NCBI RefSeq assembly: GCF_014836445.1
Contig: NZ_JACSQV010000007.1
Location: 38,567 to 97,652, forward strand
DNA length: 59,086 bases
Reading direction: 5' to 3'
Source: Cellulomonas avistercoris
GTDB lineage: Bacteria > Actinomycetota > Actinomycetes > Actinomycetales > Cellulomonadaceae
Below the pieces are notes generated by a model, which made no database searches, had not been told where the DNA came from, and worked only from the letters and a program-made list of their open reading frames with translations. The position numbers were made by a program, and so were the translations under genes. Of this stretch, positions 32,022 to 40,356 are shown piece after piece. Positions within the stretch are counted from its first letter, which is position 1. Every line of letters begins with the position of its first letter.

Positions 32022-32828
32022 TCAGGGGGTGGCGCGGCGGCGGCGCCACACGACGAGGGCGCTGCCCAGGGCCAGCGCCAGGACCGCACCGCCCAGCAGC
32101 GCACCCGTGCGGGCGCCCGTCGCCGCGAGGACCTCGGAGCGCTCGGCGGTGGCGGCGAGCGCGGTCGGCGTCGGGCTCGGCGTGGGTGCGCCGGCCGCGA
32201 GCACCTCGGCGCGCTCGGTCGCGGTGGGTGCCGCGGCAGGTGCGGGCGCGGCGGCGGTCTCGGGGCCGGCGACCGGGGCGGCAGGCTCCGCCGCGGGGGG
32301 CGCCGGAGCCGGGGCCTGCGCGTCGGCCGTGGGCGACGCGGCGGGAGCGGGCGGTGGCGTCGTCGCGGGCGTCGCGGGTGCCGCGGGCGGGGCGTCGACA
32401 GGCGTCGGCCCCGTCGGCGGCGCGACCGGCGCGGGGGTGTCCGTGCGGCAGACCGGCGCCTGGCCGCCCTCGCCGAAGTGCTCGTCGTACCCACCGACCT
32501 GCACCCACGTGACGCACGCGTCCGGCGGCAGACCGGCGCGCTCCCACGTGAGCGCCGACGTGCCGGCGAGGTCGCCGAACCGCGTGCCCGGCCCCTCGAT
32601 GTGGACGTTGCGCGACGCGGTCCCGAGCGCCGAGGTGAAGACGACGTTGACGTGCCCGTGCACCGGGAACGACGCCCCCGCGGGCAGCTCGACGCCGGCT
32701 CGCGTGACCAGGTACGGCGTCGGTGCGTCCGACCCGGCGCTCGCGGCCGTCGCCGCACCCACGAGCGTGAGCGTGGTGAGGACCGCGGCGGTGGCGGCGG
32801 TGAGCACGGACGTGCGGCGCGCGGACAT
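32022..32828 (-). CDS. cell-wall-anchored protein with LAXTG sortase signal
   Basis: A 268-aa secreted protein. A signal peptide (about residues 1-31, ending ATAASAG) precedes a small globular domain of about 100 residues with two Cys (ACVTW and APVCRTD). A Pro/Ala-rich stalk spans about residues 133-230. The C-terminus has LAATGA, a hydrophobic helix (LLGGAVLALALGSALVVW) and RRRR. LAXTG-type signals are recognised by class E sortases of actinobacteria. A degenerate copy (EVLAAGA) lies about 30 residues earlier. The domain is not named; it may bind a ligand at the surface. A very large hairpin lies just upstream. Confidence 0.82.
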   Translation of the reverse strand: MSARRTSVLTAATAAVLTTLTLVGAATAASAGSDAPTPYLVTRAGVELPAGASFPVHGHVNVVFTSALGTASRNVHIEGPGTRFGDLAGTSALTWERAGLPPDACVTWVQVGGYDEHFGEGGQAPVCRTDTPAPVAPPTGPTPVDAPPAAPATPATTPPPAPAASPTADAQAPAPAPPAAEPAAPVAGPETAAAPAPAAAPTATERAEVLAAGAPTPSPTPTALAATAERSEVLAATGARTGALLGGAVLALALGSALVVWRRRRATP

Positions 32829-32849
32829 CTGACCTCGACATTCGGGGAA

Positions 32850-32896
32850 GGGGTGGTGAAGGGCCCGACCAGCGGGGTCGGGCCCTTCACCACCCC
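32850..32896. repeat. perfect 21-bp inverted repeat in a divergent intergenic region
   Basis: Arms at 32850-32870 and 32876-32896 are perfect complements with a five-base loop (AGCGG). Unlike other strong hairpins here, it is not between convergent ends: it lies 22 bases upstream of the LAXTG protein start and 280 bases upstream of purL. It could be a structured 5' leader, an attenuator for the reverse-strand gene, or a misplaced terminator. Confidence 0.75.
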
Positions 32897-33175
32897 CGCT
32901 GACCTGGCAGGTCGGAGGTTATCGGGCAGAAGGGACGAAGCGGGTGAGAAGGGCATGAGAGTCCGGTGCCGTCCCCCTCCCGGGGTCCGTCCGTGCGGCC
33001 GACGAGGGGACGTCGCGCCCGATTTCACCCGGGCGGCTCGCCGTCGGACGGGTGGTGGACACCCGCCCCGGGTGATGCCCGTGCGCCGGTACCCTGAGGC
33101 GTCTGCCGACCTGCGGCGCGGGAACCTGCGCGGGCGAGCGCCCCCTTCAGGACCCGGCCTCCATCGAGGGAACCG
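32897..33175. other. rest of the divergent gap ahead of purL
   Basis: With the hairpin this gap is 347 bases long. No gene is seen. TACCCT at 33090-33095 is a plausible -10 box for purL, leaving a 5' leader of about 75 bases. A GC-rich imperfect inverted repeat (CACCCGGGCGG and CCGCCCCGGGTG, around 33027-33075) lies just before it. No known riboswitch pattern was recognised. Confidence 0.45.
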
Positions 33176-35575
33176 ATGACCACCGCACCTGCGCGCCCCG
33201 ACGTCCCGTCCGCCCCGCACACGTCCGACACCGTCGAGCACGCCGCGGAGACGCCCGACCTCGACCAGCCCTATGCCGAGCTCGGCCTCAAGGCCGACGA
33301 GTACCAGCGCATCCGCGACATCCTCGACCGCCGCCCCACGGCCGCCGAGCTCGCGATGTACTCGGTGATGTGGTCCGAGCACTGCTCGTACAAGTCCTCG
33401 AAGACCCACCTGCGCCAGTTCGGGGAGAAGGCCACGCCCGCGATGCGCGAGCACCTGCTGGTGGGCATCGGCGAGAACGCGGGCGTCGTCGACATCGGTG
33501 ACGGCTGGGCCGTGACCTTCAAGGTCGAGTCGCACAACCACCCGTCGTACGTCGAGCCCTACCAGGGCGCCGCGACGGGCGTCGGCGGCATCGTGCGCGA
33601 CATCATCTCGATGGGCGCGCGCCCGGTGGCCGTCATGGACCAGCTGCGGTTCGGCGATCCCGCGCACCCCGACACCGCGCGCGTCGTGCACGGCGTCGTC
33701 GCCGGTGTCGGCGGGTACGGCAACTCGCTCGGGCTGCCGAACATCGGCGGCGAGCTCGTGTTCGACGCCTCCTACCAGGGCAACCCGCTGGTCAACGCGC
33801 TGTGCCTGGGCGTGCTGCGGCACGAGGACATCCACCTGGCCAACGCGTCGGGCGTCGGCAACAAGGTCGTGCTGTTCGGTGCGCGCACCGGTGGCGACGG
33901 CATCGGCGGGGCGTCGATCCTCGCGTCCGAGACATTCGACGACACCAAGCCGTCGAAGCGCCCGAGCGTGCAGGTCGGCGACCCGTTCATGGAGAAGGTG
34001 CTCATCGAGTGCTGCCTCGAGCTGTACGCCGCGCGCGTCGTCGAGGGCATCCAGGACCTGGGTGCCGCGGGCATCTCCTGCGCCACGAGCGAGCTCGCGT
34101 CCAACGGGGACGGCGGCATGCACGTCGACCTCGAGAACGTCCTGCTGCGCGACCCCACCCTGACGGCCGGCGAGATCCTCATGTCGGAGTCGCAGGAGCG
34201 CATGATGGCCGTCGTCACCCCCGAGAAGCTCGACGAGTTCCTCGCGATCACGGGCAAGTGGGACGTCGAGACCGCCGTCATCGGCGAGGTCACCGGCACC
34301 GGGCGCCTGACCATCGACCACTTCGGCCAGCGCATCGTCGATGTCGACCCCAAGACGGTCGCGCACGACGGCCCGGTGTACGACCGCCCGTACGCGCGCC
34401 CCGCCTGGCAGGACGCCCTGGTCGCGGACTCGGTCAGCACGCCCGAGGGCGCCGCACGCTACGTGCGGCCCGCGGGTGGCGACGACCTGCGTGCCACGCT
34501 GCTGCAGCTGCTGGCCTCGCCGAACCTCGCCTCGCCCGCGTGGGTCACCGACCAGTACGACCGCTTCGTCCAGGGCAACACCGCGCTCGCGCAGCCGGAC
34601 GACTCGGGCGTCGTGCGCGTCGACGAGACGACGGGCCTGGGCGTGGCCCTCGCGACCGACGCGAACGGCCGCTACACCAAGCTCGACCCCTACACGGGTG
34701 CGCAGCTCGCGCTCGCCGAGGCGTACCGCAACGTCGCCACCGTCGGCGCGCGGCCCCTGGCCGTGACGGACTGCCTCAACTTCGGCAGCCCCGAGCACCC
34801 CGACACCATGTGGCAGCTGGTCGAGGCCATCCGAGGTCTGGCCGACGCGTGCCAGACGCTCGAGGTGCCCGTGACCGGCGGCAACGTGTCGCTGTACAAC
34901 GGCACGGGCGAGCCCGGCCAGATCGACTCCGCGATCCACCCGACACCGGTCGTCGGCGTCCTGGGCGTGCTCGACGACGTGGCCGAGGCCGTGCCGTCCG
35001 GCTGGACCGCGCCCGGCCAGGCCGTCTACCTGCTGGGGACGACGCGCGCCGAGCTCGACGGGTCCGCGTGGGCCGACGTCGCGCACGACCACCTGGGCGG
35101 TGTGCCGCCGCGTGTCGACCTCGACGCCGAGCGCCGCCTCGCGCAGGTGCTCATCGCCGCCGCGCGCGACGAGCTCGTCGACGCCGCGCACGACCTGTCC
35201 GAGGGCGGCCTCGCGCTCGCGCTCGTCGAGTCGAGCCTGCGGTACGGCGTCGGCGTGCAGGTGAGCCTCGACGCGCTGTGCGAGCGCGACGGCGTGACGC
35301 CCTTCGAGGCGCTGTTCTCCGAGTCGCAGGCCCGCGCGATCGTCGCGGTGCCGCGCTCGGAGGAGGTCCGGCTGCACGACCTGTGCACCGCGCGCGGCGT
35401 CCCGGCGCTGCGCCTGGGCGAGACGGCCGAGACGTGCACGCCCGGCGCCGGCACGCCCGCTGACGACGAGGACCACACGCACGCCGCGGCGGTCGAGGTG
35501 CGCGGCCTGTTCACGCTGCCTCTGACCGAGGCGCGCGAGGTGTGGGAGGCGACGCTCCCGCGCCTGTTCGGCTGA
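33176..35575 (+). CDS. purL: phosphoribosylformylglycinamidine synthase subunit PurL
   Basis: The large FGAM synthase subunit, 799 aa, of the small (three-subunit) type without a fused glutaminase. [18 protein letters not shown] opens the first ATP-grasp-like/AIRS half. [22 protein letters not shown] holds substrate-binding residues, and [11 protein letters not shown] and [13 protein letters not shown] lie in the second half. It acts with PurS and PurQ, which are coded at 3.5-4.5 kb, not next to it. ATG 33176 is used. Convergent downstream genes are separated by a repeat-derived terminator. Regulation is not evident apart from the leader described above. Confidence 0.97.
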   Translation: MTTAPARPDVPSAPHTSDTVEHAAETPDLDQPYAELGLKADEYQRIRDILDRRPTAAELAMYSVMWSEHCSYKSSKTHLRQFGEKATPAMREHLLVGIGENAGVVDIGDGWAVTFKVESHNHPSYVEPYQGAATGVGGIVRDIISMGARPVAVMDQLRFGDPAHPDTARVVHGVVAGVGGYGNSLGLPNIGGELVFDASYQGNPLVNALCLGVLRHEDIHLANASGVGNKVVLFGARTGGDGIGGASILASETFDDTKPSKRPSVQVGDPFMEKVLIECCLELYAARVVEGIQDLGAAGISCATSELASNGDGGMHVDLENVLLRDPTLTAGEILMSESQERMMAVVTPEKLDEFLAITGKWDVETAVIGEVTGTGRLTIDHFGQRIVDVDPKTVAHDGPVYDRPYARPAWQDALVADSVSTPEGAARYVRPAGGDDLRATLLQLLASPNLASPAWVTDQYDRFVQGNTALAQPDDSGVVRVDETTGLGVALATDANGRYTKLDPYTGAQLALAEAYRNVATVGARPLAVTDCLNFGSPEHPDTMWQLVEAIRGLADACQTLEVPVTGGNVSLYNGTGEPGQIDSAIHPTPVVGVLGVLDDVAEAVPSGWTAPGQAVYLLGTTRAELDGSAWADVAHDHLGGVPPRVDLDAERRLAQVLIAAARDELVDAAHDLSEGGLALALVESSLRYGVGVQVSLDALCERDGVTPFEALFSESQARAIVAVPRSEEVRLHDLCTARGVPALRLGETAETCTPGAGTPADDEDHTHAAAVEVRGLFTLPLTEAREVWEATLPRLFG

Positions 35576-35600
35576 CGCCCCGCTCTGGCCGCGGGGGAGG

Positions 35601-35703
35601 GGCTGGATCGCTCTCTCGCCGCCGGAGTGCGGGCTGGATTGCTCTCTCGCGGCGGAGTGCGGGCTGGCTGGATCGCTCTCTCGCGTGGGAGAGCGATCCA
35701 GCC
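35601..35703. repeat. three direct and one inverted copy of the intergenic repeat core, forming a terminator
   Basis: CTGGAT(C/T)GCTCTCTCGC occurs at 35603, 35634 and 35668, and inverted as GAGAGCGATCCAGCC at 35689-35703. The third copy and the inverted one form a perfect 15-bp stem (35666-35680 with 35689-35703, loop of eight). The block lies between the stops of purL and the convergent flavin-reductase gene, so it probably terminates both. Confidence 0.83.
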
Positions 35704-35709
35704 CTCGCG

Positions 35710-36252
35710 TCAGGGGGTCGGGGTGACCAGGCGGTGGTAGACGCGGTCGCGGTAGATCAGCGGGTCGACGTCCGCCACGCCGTGCGCGAGCGCGCGGACC
35801 GAGACGAGGTAGCTGTCCCCGACCGGGGTGCGCTGCACGATGCGGCCGCGCACCCAGGCCTGCGCGCCGTCGATCACGGGCTCCCCGGTCGGCAGCGCGG
35901 TCCAGCCGCCCGCGGCGAAGCGGTCGATGCCAGAGGTCGCGAAGCGCGTCGAGACGTCCTCCTGGCCGGCGGCGAGGAACGAGACCGTGAGGGTCGCCGC
36001 GCGTGACAGCGCGGGCCACGACGAGGACCCGGACGCGAGCGAGAAGGCCAGCAGCGGCGGGACGGCCGAGACCGAGATGACGGACGTGGCGGTGAACCCG
36101 ACGAGCCGGTCCTCGTCGCGCAGGGCGACGACCGCGACGCCCGCGGCGTGACGCCGGAACACCTGCTTGTACGCGTCGGGGGACAGGGCGGGCTCGTCGT
36201 GGTCGGCCAGGGCGCGCTCCAGGGCGTGCAGGTCGTGGGTGCTCGTGCTCAT
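35710..36252 (-). CDS. flavin reductase-domain protein
   Basis: A 180-aa flavin reductase of the FMN-binding split-barrel type. AYKQVFRRHAAGVAVVALRD begins the domain, VGFTATSVISVSAVPPLLAF is its signature, and RFATSGIDRFAAGGW and the closing VYHRLV fit. It supplies reduced flavin to a partner monooxygenase. Its start overlaps the FMN-reductase gene stop (ATGA). No monooxygenase gene lies in this group, which is unusual for such a reductase pair. Confidence 0.9.
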   Translation of the reverse strand: MSTSTHDLHALERALADHDEPALSPDAYKQVFRRHAAGVAVVALRDEDRLVGFTATSVISVSAVPPLLAFSLASGSSSWPALSRAATLTVSFLAAGQEDVSTRFATSGIDRFAAGGWTALPTGEPVIDGAQAWVRGRIVQRTPVGDSYLVSVRALAHGVADVDPLIYRDRVYHRLVTPTP

Positions 36253-36809
36253 CGGGCCACCTCCACGAGGTCGCCGGCGTGCGCGGACGAGCCGACGGCG
36301 CGGCGCAGCGGGCGTTCGGCACGCACCCACCAGCGGTCGACCGCGGGGCCGACGTCCAGCAGGTCGGTGTCCACGACGCTGAGCGCGCGCGTGGGCACGG
36401 TCGCACCGAGCTCCACGAGGACGGGCCGCAGGTGCACCTCGCCGACCAGCGCGTGCGCGGGCGTGGCCGAGACGACCAGGGGCACGGCCGTCACGCCGGC
36501 GAGGCCGTCGGGTCCGTACAGGTCGAGGAACGACTTGAGCAGACCGGTGAAGGACGCCTTGTGGACGGGCGTCGCGACGACGAGCAGGTCGGCACCGGCG
36601 ACCGCCGCGAGCGCGGCGTCGAGGTCGGCGGTCCGGGGCTGCACGTGCAGCGCGGGTGCGAGCGTCGCGAGGTCGACCAGGACGGGCTCGGCCGCGTCGA
36701 GGTGGGTGGCGAGCGTCCCGGCGAGGGACGCGGCGGCGCCCAGGGTGCGCGAGCCGGCGCGCGGGTTGCCCACGAGGGCGACGACGCGGGCGGGGTCGGG
36801 TCGGGTCAT
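36249..36809 (-). CDS. NAD(P)H-dependent FMN reductase
   Basis: A 186-aa flavodoxin-fold reductase. The phosphate-binding loop is VVALVGNPRAGSRT at residues 9-22, and ADLLVVATPVHKASFTGLLKSFLDLYG is the family motif near residue 75. The length and the pattern are like SsuE/MsuE and CE1759-type reductases, which work with alkanesulfonate or other luciferase-like monooxygenases. It is coupled to the second flavin reductase downstream and 174 bp from the alpha/beta hydrolase upstream. Confidence 0.88.
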   Translation of the reverse strand: MTRPDPARVVALVGNPRAGSRTLGAAASLAGTLATHLDAAEPVLVDLATLAPALHVQPRTADLDAALAAVAGADLLVVATPVHKASFTGLLKSFLDLYGPDGLAGVTAVPLVVSATPAHALVGEVHLRPVLVELGATVPTRALSVVDTDLLDVGPAVDRWWVRAERPLRRAVGSSAHAGDLVEVAR

Positions 36810-36983
36810 GGCGGTTCTCCTGTGCGGGGTGCGGACGGTCGGGCGGGGGAGCGCGTGCCGGACCGGTCCGGCGGACGGCTCGGGGACGCGCGGGACGCCA
36901 CGCGGCCGCCGGTCGGGCGGGGGCGTGGACGTGACGCGGGCCCGGACATCGGCGGGCGCCGGGCAGGGTGGCGGCGGGGTGCG

Positions 36984-37766
36984 TCATGCGTGCCCCACCG
37001 GCTGGGGCGCGGCGACGTCGTCCACGAGCACGGGGAGGTCGCGGCCCTGGCGGACGCGCTCGAGGAACTGCACGACCGTGGCCGCGACGCTGCGGTGCGC
37101 GACGTCGTTGAGGACGTCGTGGCGACCGTCGGCGACGAGCGCGACGTGCCGGGCGCCGAGCGTGCGGTACGCCGCGACCGCCTGCTCGGCCGGGCTGATC
37201 CGGTCGGCGGCGCCGTGCAGCGCGAGGACCGGCACGTCGAGCGGCGCGTCGTCCGGGCGGGTGAGGTCGAGCGCGACGATCGCGGTGACGTCGGCGAAGA
37301 GGCTGCTGCGCGCGGCCTGGCCCAGCACCCGCTGGTGGGACGTGCAGGCGGTGCGCGCGTCGAGCTCGGCCTGCCACGTCAGGCCCTGCACGCCGGCCGA
37401 TGTCGGCAGCCCGGCCAGGACCACGCCGTCCACGTGCCCCGCGCGGGCGACCCGGACGGCGGCCAGCGCGCCGACGTCGGTGCCGACGACGACGTGCGGT
37501 GCGGGCAGCGGCGCGAGCAGCTCGGCCACCGCGTGCGGCGTGGGGTGGTCCTCGCCGACCGCGACGACGCGGTAGGCGTCGGCGGCGAGCCGGCGGCCGA
37601 ACCGCTCGTACACCTCGGCGGTCTCGCCGCGGCCGACGAGCAGGACGACGGTGCCGCGCACGGCTGCACCGGCCGGCTCGTGCCACGTGCGCAGCGAGGC
37701 CGGCCGCAGGGGGGTCGCGCCCCGGGCGCCCGTCCGCGGCAGGGGCCGCGTCTCGATGGTGGTCAC
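36984..37766 (-). CDS. alpha/beta hydrolase of the flavin-gene group
   Basis: A 260-aa alpha/beta hydrolase-like protein. GTVVLLVGRGETAEVYERFGRRLAADAYRVVAVG replaces the usual HG motif, VVVGTDVGALAAVRVA is a weak nucleophile elbow (Asp rather than Ser), and HDVLNDVAHRSVAATV carries the C-terminal His. Such hydrolases accompany luciferase-like monooxygenases and flavin reductases in actinobacteria. The start GTG 37766 (MTTIETRPLP) has GGGAGACACGCAC upstream. A TCCCC-AAAA-GGGGA palindrome sits about 70 bases ahead. Confidence 0.76.
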   Translation of the reverse strand: MTTIETRPLPRTGARGATPLRPASLRTWHEPAGAAVRGTVVLLVGRGETAEVYERFGRRLAADAYRVVAVGEDHPTPHAVAELLAPLPAPHVVVGTDVGALAAVRVARAGHVDGVVLAGLPTSAGVQGLTWQAELDARTACTSHQRVLGQAARSSLFADVTAIVALDLTRPDDAPLDVPVLALHGAADRISPAEQAVAAYRTLGARHVALVADGRHDVLNDVAHRSVAATVVQFLERVRQGRDLPVLVDDVAAPQPVGHA

Positions 37767-37837
37767 GTGCGTGTCTCCCGTCGCGTCCGGGCGTGCCCGG
37801 GTCGGTGCGTGCGTCTTTCGGCAGGCTAGGCGCGCGG

Positions 37838-37851
37838 TCCCCAAAAGGGGA
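37838..37851. promoter_or_regulatory. palindrome upstream of the hydrolase/flavin-reductase group
   Basis: TCCCC-AAAA-GGGGA is a perfect 14-bp palindrome in the 193-bp gap between the reverse-strand hydrolase gene and the forward RNB nuclease gene. It is the most AT-containing spot of the gap and may be an operator for the reverse-strand genes; no regulator gene adjoins. Confidence 0.42.
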
Positions 37852-37959
37852 TAAGAGCGGTCTGCTTTCTTGCCAGGTGAGACGCGCGACCGCGCGCCGG
37901 CGGGTGCGGACCGTGCGGACCGGCGCGTGCGTCGACCTCGCGGCGCCTACAGTCGAGCC

Positions 37960-39447
37960 GTGCCCGGCCGCCCCGTCCGTCTCCCCGCCCCCTCCGACGA
38001 CGCGACGTCGCGTGCGGTGGCCGCCGGCCTCGACGCCCTGCGCGCCGAGGTCGAGCTGCCCGTCACGTACCCGCCTGACGCCCTGGCCGAGGCAGGCTCT
38101 GCTGCACAGCGCGCTCCCCACGCGCCGCACGCGCCGGGCGAGCGCGCGGACCGCACCGACGTGCCGTTCGTGACGATCGACCCCCCGGGATCGACCGACC
38201 TCGACCAGGCCGTGCACGTCGAGCGCCGCGGCAACGGGTGGCGCGTGCGGTACGCGATCGCCGACGTCGCCGCGTTCGTCGTGCCGGGCGGCGCCCTCGA
38301 CGGCGAGACCCACCGTCGCGGCATGACCTGCTACAGCCCCGACGGCCGCGTGCCGCTGCACCCGACGGTGCTCTCCGAGGGTGCCGCGAGCCTGCTCGCC
38401 GACCAGGTGCGCCCCGCCGTGCTGTGGTCGATCGACCTCGACGCCGACGGCGAGCCGGTCGACGTGCACGTCGAGCGTGCGCTCGTCCGCAGCCGGGCCC
38501 AGCTGTCCTACGAGGAGGTCCAGGAGCGCCTCGACGCGGGCACCGCCGACGACCTGCTGCGCGGCCTGGCCGACGTCGGGGTCCTGCGCGAGGCGCGCGA
38601 GCGCGAGCGCGGCGGTGCGTCCCTCGACGTCCCGGAGCAGGAGGTCGTGCGGACCGCCGACGGCACCTTCGGCCTGCGGTTCCGCGCGACCCTGCCCGTC
38701 GAGGGGTGGAACGCCCAGATCTCGCTGCTGACGGGCATCGTCGCGGCGCGGCTCATGCTCGACGCGGGCGCGGGGGTCGTGCGCACCCTGCCGCCGGCGG
38801 ACCGCAAGGACGTCGCCCGCCTGCGGCGCACGGCGGCGGCGCTGGGCATCGACTGGCCCGACGCGCTGCCCTACCCGGACCTGCTCGCGCGGCTCGACTC
38901 GCACGTCGGCCCGCACGCGGCGTTCCTGCGCGAGGCGACCACGCTGTTCCGCGGCGCCGGCTACCGGGCCTTCGGCACCGACGGGGCACCGGCGCCGGCG
39001 GGCCACGACGCCGAGCACGCGGCGATCCGCGCGCCGTACGCGCACGTCACCGCGCCGCTGCGCCGGCTGGTCGACCGCTACGGCACCGAGGTCTGCCTCG
39101 CCGCGGTCGCCGGGCGTGAGGTGCCCGCGTGGGTGCTCGCCGCGCTGCCGGAGCTGCCGGGGACCATGGCCCGGACCGGCCGTCGCGTGTCGGCGTTCGA
39201 CCGCGGTGCGCTCGACCTCGTCGAGGCGGTCGTGCTCGCGCCCCGCGTCGGGGAGACGTTCACGGGGGTCGTGGTCGACGCCGACGAGCCGCGCGACGGG
39301 CGGGTGCGCGGTGCGCTGCAGCTGCGCGATCCTGCCGTGGTGGCGCCCGTGACGTCGGACGGGGCGCTCGCGCTGGGCGGCAGCCTCGACGTTCGGCTGG
39401 ACGAGGTCTCGGTGGCACACCGTCGGGTGACGTTCGTGGCCGTGTGA
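37960..39447 (+). CDS. RNB-domain ribonuclease (RNase II/R family)
   Basis: A 495-aa exoribonuclease consisting mostly of the RNB catalytic domain. FVTIDPPGSTDLDQAVHVE near residue 68 holds the conserved metal-binding Asp residues, YAIADVAAFV follows, then RRGMTCYSPDGRVPLHP and the C-terminal APYAHVTAPLRRLVDRYG. It lacks the N-terminal cold-shock domains and C-terminal S1 domain of RNase R, so it is a short actinobacterial type that degrades RNA 3' to 5'. GTG 37960 is six bases after TACAGT (37948-37953), a leaderless pattern; an upstream ATG at 37870 gives only non-conserved sequence. Confidence 0.9.
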   Translation: MPGRPVRLPAPSDDATSRAVAAGLDALRAEVELPVTYPPDALAEAGSAAQRAPHAPHAPGERADRTDVPFVTIDPPGSTDLDQAVHVERRGNGWRVRYAIADVAAFVVPGGALDGETHRRGMTCYSPDGRVPLHPTVLSEGAASLLADQVRPAVLWSIDLDADGEPVDVHVERALVRSRAQLSYEEVQERLDAGTADDLLRGLADVGVLREARERERGGASLDVPEQEVVRTADGTFGLRFRATLPVEGWNAQISLLTGIVAARLMLDAGAGVVRTLPPADRKDVARLRRTAAALGIDWPDALPYPDLLARLDSHVGPHAAFLREATTLFRGAGYRAFGTDGAPAPAGHDAEHAAIRAPYAHVTAPLRRLVDRYGTEVCLAAVAGREVPAWVLAALPELPGTMARTGRRVSAFDRGALDLVEAVVLAPRVGETFTGVVVDADEPRDGRVRGALQLRDPAVVAPVTSDGALALGGSLDVRLDEVSVAHRRVTFVAV

Positions 39448-39481
39448 CCGATTCGTCCGGTTCGCACCTACCATCGCTCGC

Positions 39482-40288
39482 ATGAGGACTCGCCCCTGGC
39501 GCAGCGTCGCGCTCGTCGTCATGGCGGTCGCCGCCCTCGTCGGCATCGGCGGTGTCGCGTCCGGACTGTGGTCCGTGCTGTGGGGCGGGCAGACCACCGC
39601 CATCCAGGGGCTGGCCGAGGAGGTGCCGTGGGACCAGGCGATCGTCGTGCCGTCGGTGGCGCCGCGGCCCACGCCGTCCGCCGCACCCACGTTCGACCTC
39701 GCGCAGCACTCCACGAGCGACCCCGGCAGCCCGTGGGTGATCGTCAACAAGCAGCATCCCGTCGCGCGCGACCACGAGCCCCCGGACCTCGTCGACGTCG
39801 ACGGTGTGCGCGTGCGCGCGGCGGTCGAGCCGGACCTGCGGGCGATGGTCGAGGCGGCCGGGGGGCAGGGAGCCCGGCTCGTCGTGCGCAGCGGGTACCG
39901 CTCGTACGCGGAGCAGACGGACGCGCGCGCGGCGATCGAGGCGCGGCGCGGGTTCGCGCACGCCGAGCGCTACTCGGCCCGTCCCGGGTTCTCGGAGCAC
40001 CAGACCGGCCTGGCGGTCGACATCGACTCGGGCTCGGACCCGTCCTGCAACCTGCAGACGTGCTTCACGCGCACGGCCGAGGGCGCGTGGCTGTCCGAGC
40101 ACGCGTGGGAGTTCGGGTTCGTCGTGCGGTACACCGAGCAGAACACCGGCGTGACGGGGTACTCGCCGGAGGGCTGGCACCTGCGGTGGGTCGGCCGTGA
40201 GCTGACCGCCCACCTGCACCAGAACGGCATCGGCTCGCTCGAGGAGGCGTTCGGCGTCTCGGGCGGCGCGGAGTACGTCGCGGGCTGA
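39482..40288 (+). CDS. M15-family D-alanyl-D-alanine carboxypeptidase (VanY-like)
   Basis: A 268-aa membrane-anchored peptidase. A hydrophobic N-terminal segment (residues 9-30) serves as signal or anchor, then about 70 residues of linker. The VanY domain begins at VIVNKQHPVARDHEPPDL and has RSGYRSYAEQ, the zinc ligands SEHQTGLAVDI and EGWHLRWVG. It trims peptidoglycan stem peptides outside the membrane. TACCAT (39469-39474) lies seven bases before ATG 39482, so the message looks leaderless. It sits alone between two other forward genes. Confidence 0.91.
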   Translation: MRTRPWRSVALVVMAVAALVGIGGVASGLWSVLWGGQTTAIQGLAEEVPWDQAIVVPSVAPRPTPSAAPTFDLAQHSTSDPGSPWVIVNKQHPVARDHEPPDLVDVDGVRVRAAVEPDLRAMVEAAGGQGARLVVRSGYRSYAEQTDARAAIEARRGFAHAERYSARPGFSEHQTGLAVDIDSGSDPSCNLQTCFTRTAEGAWLSEHAWEFGFVVRYTEQNTGVTGYSPEGWHLRWVGRELTAHLHQNGIGSLEEAFGVSGGAEYVAG

Positions 40289-40356
40289 GGCCGCGTGCGC
40301 CCCTGCGGGCGGAATTCCGTCGCGGCCCGTCGTGCCCCCGGCCTACCGTCGGCAGC

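Noticed and set aside
31100..36406. Open frame of 1,768 codons on the reverse strand across several genes
   Set aside because: It is antisense to purL, which has clear homology throughout, and the product is an Arg/Ala/Gly/Val-rich string. Long antisense frames are expected at this GC content.
35710..39750. Reverse-strand frame of 1,346 codons
   Set aside because: Only its last 180 codons (the flavin reductase from ATG 36252) look like protein; the rest is the shadow of the RNB nuclease and neighbouring genes.
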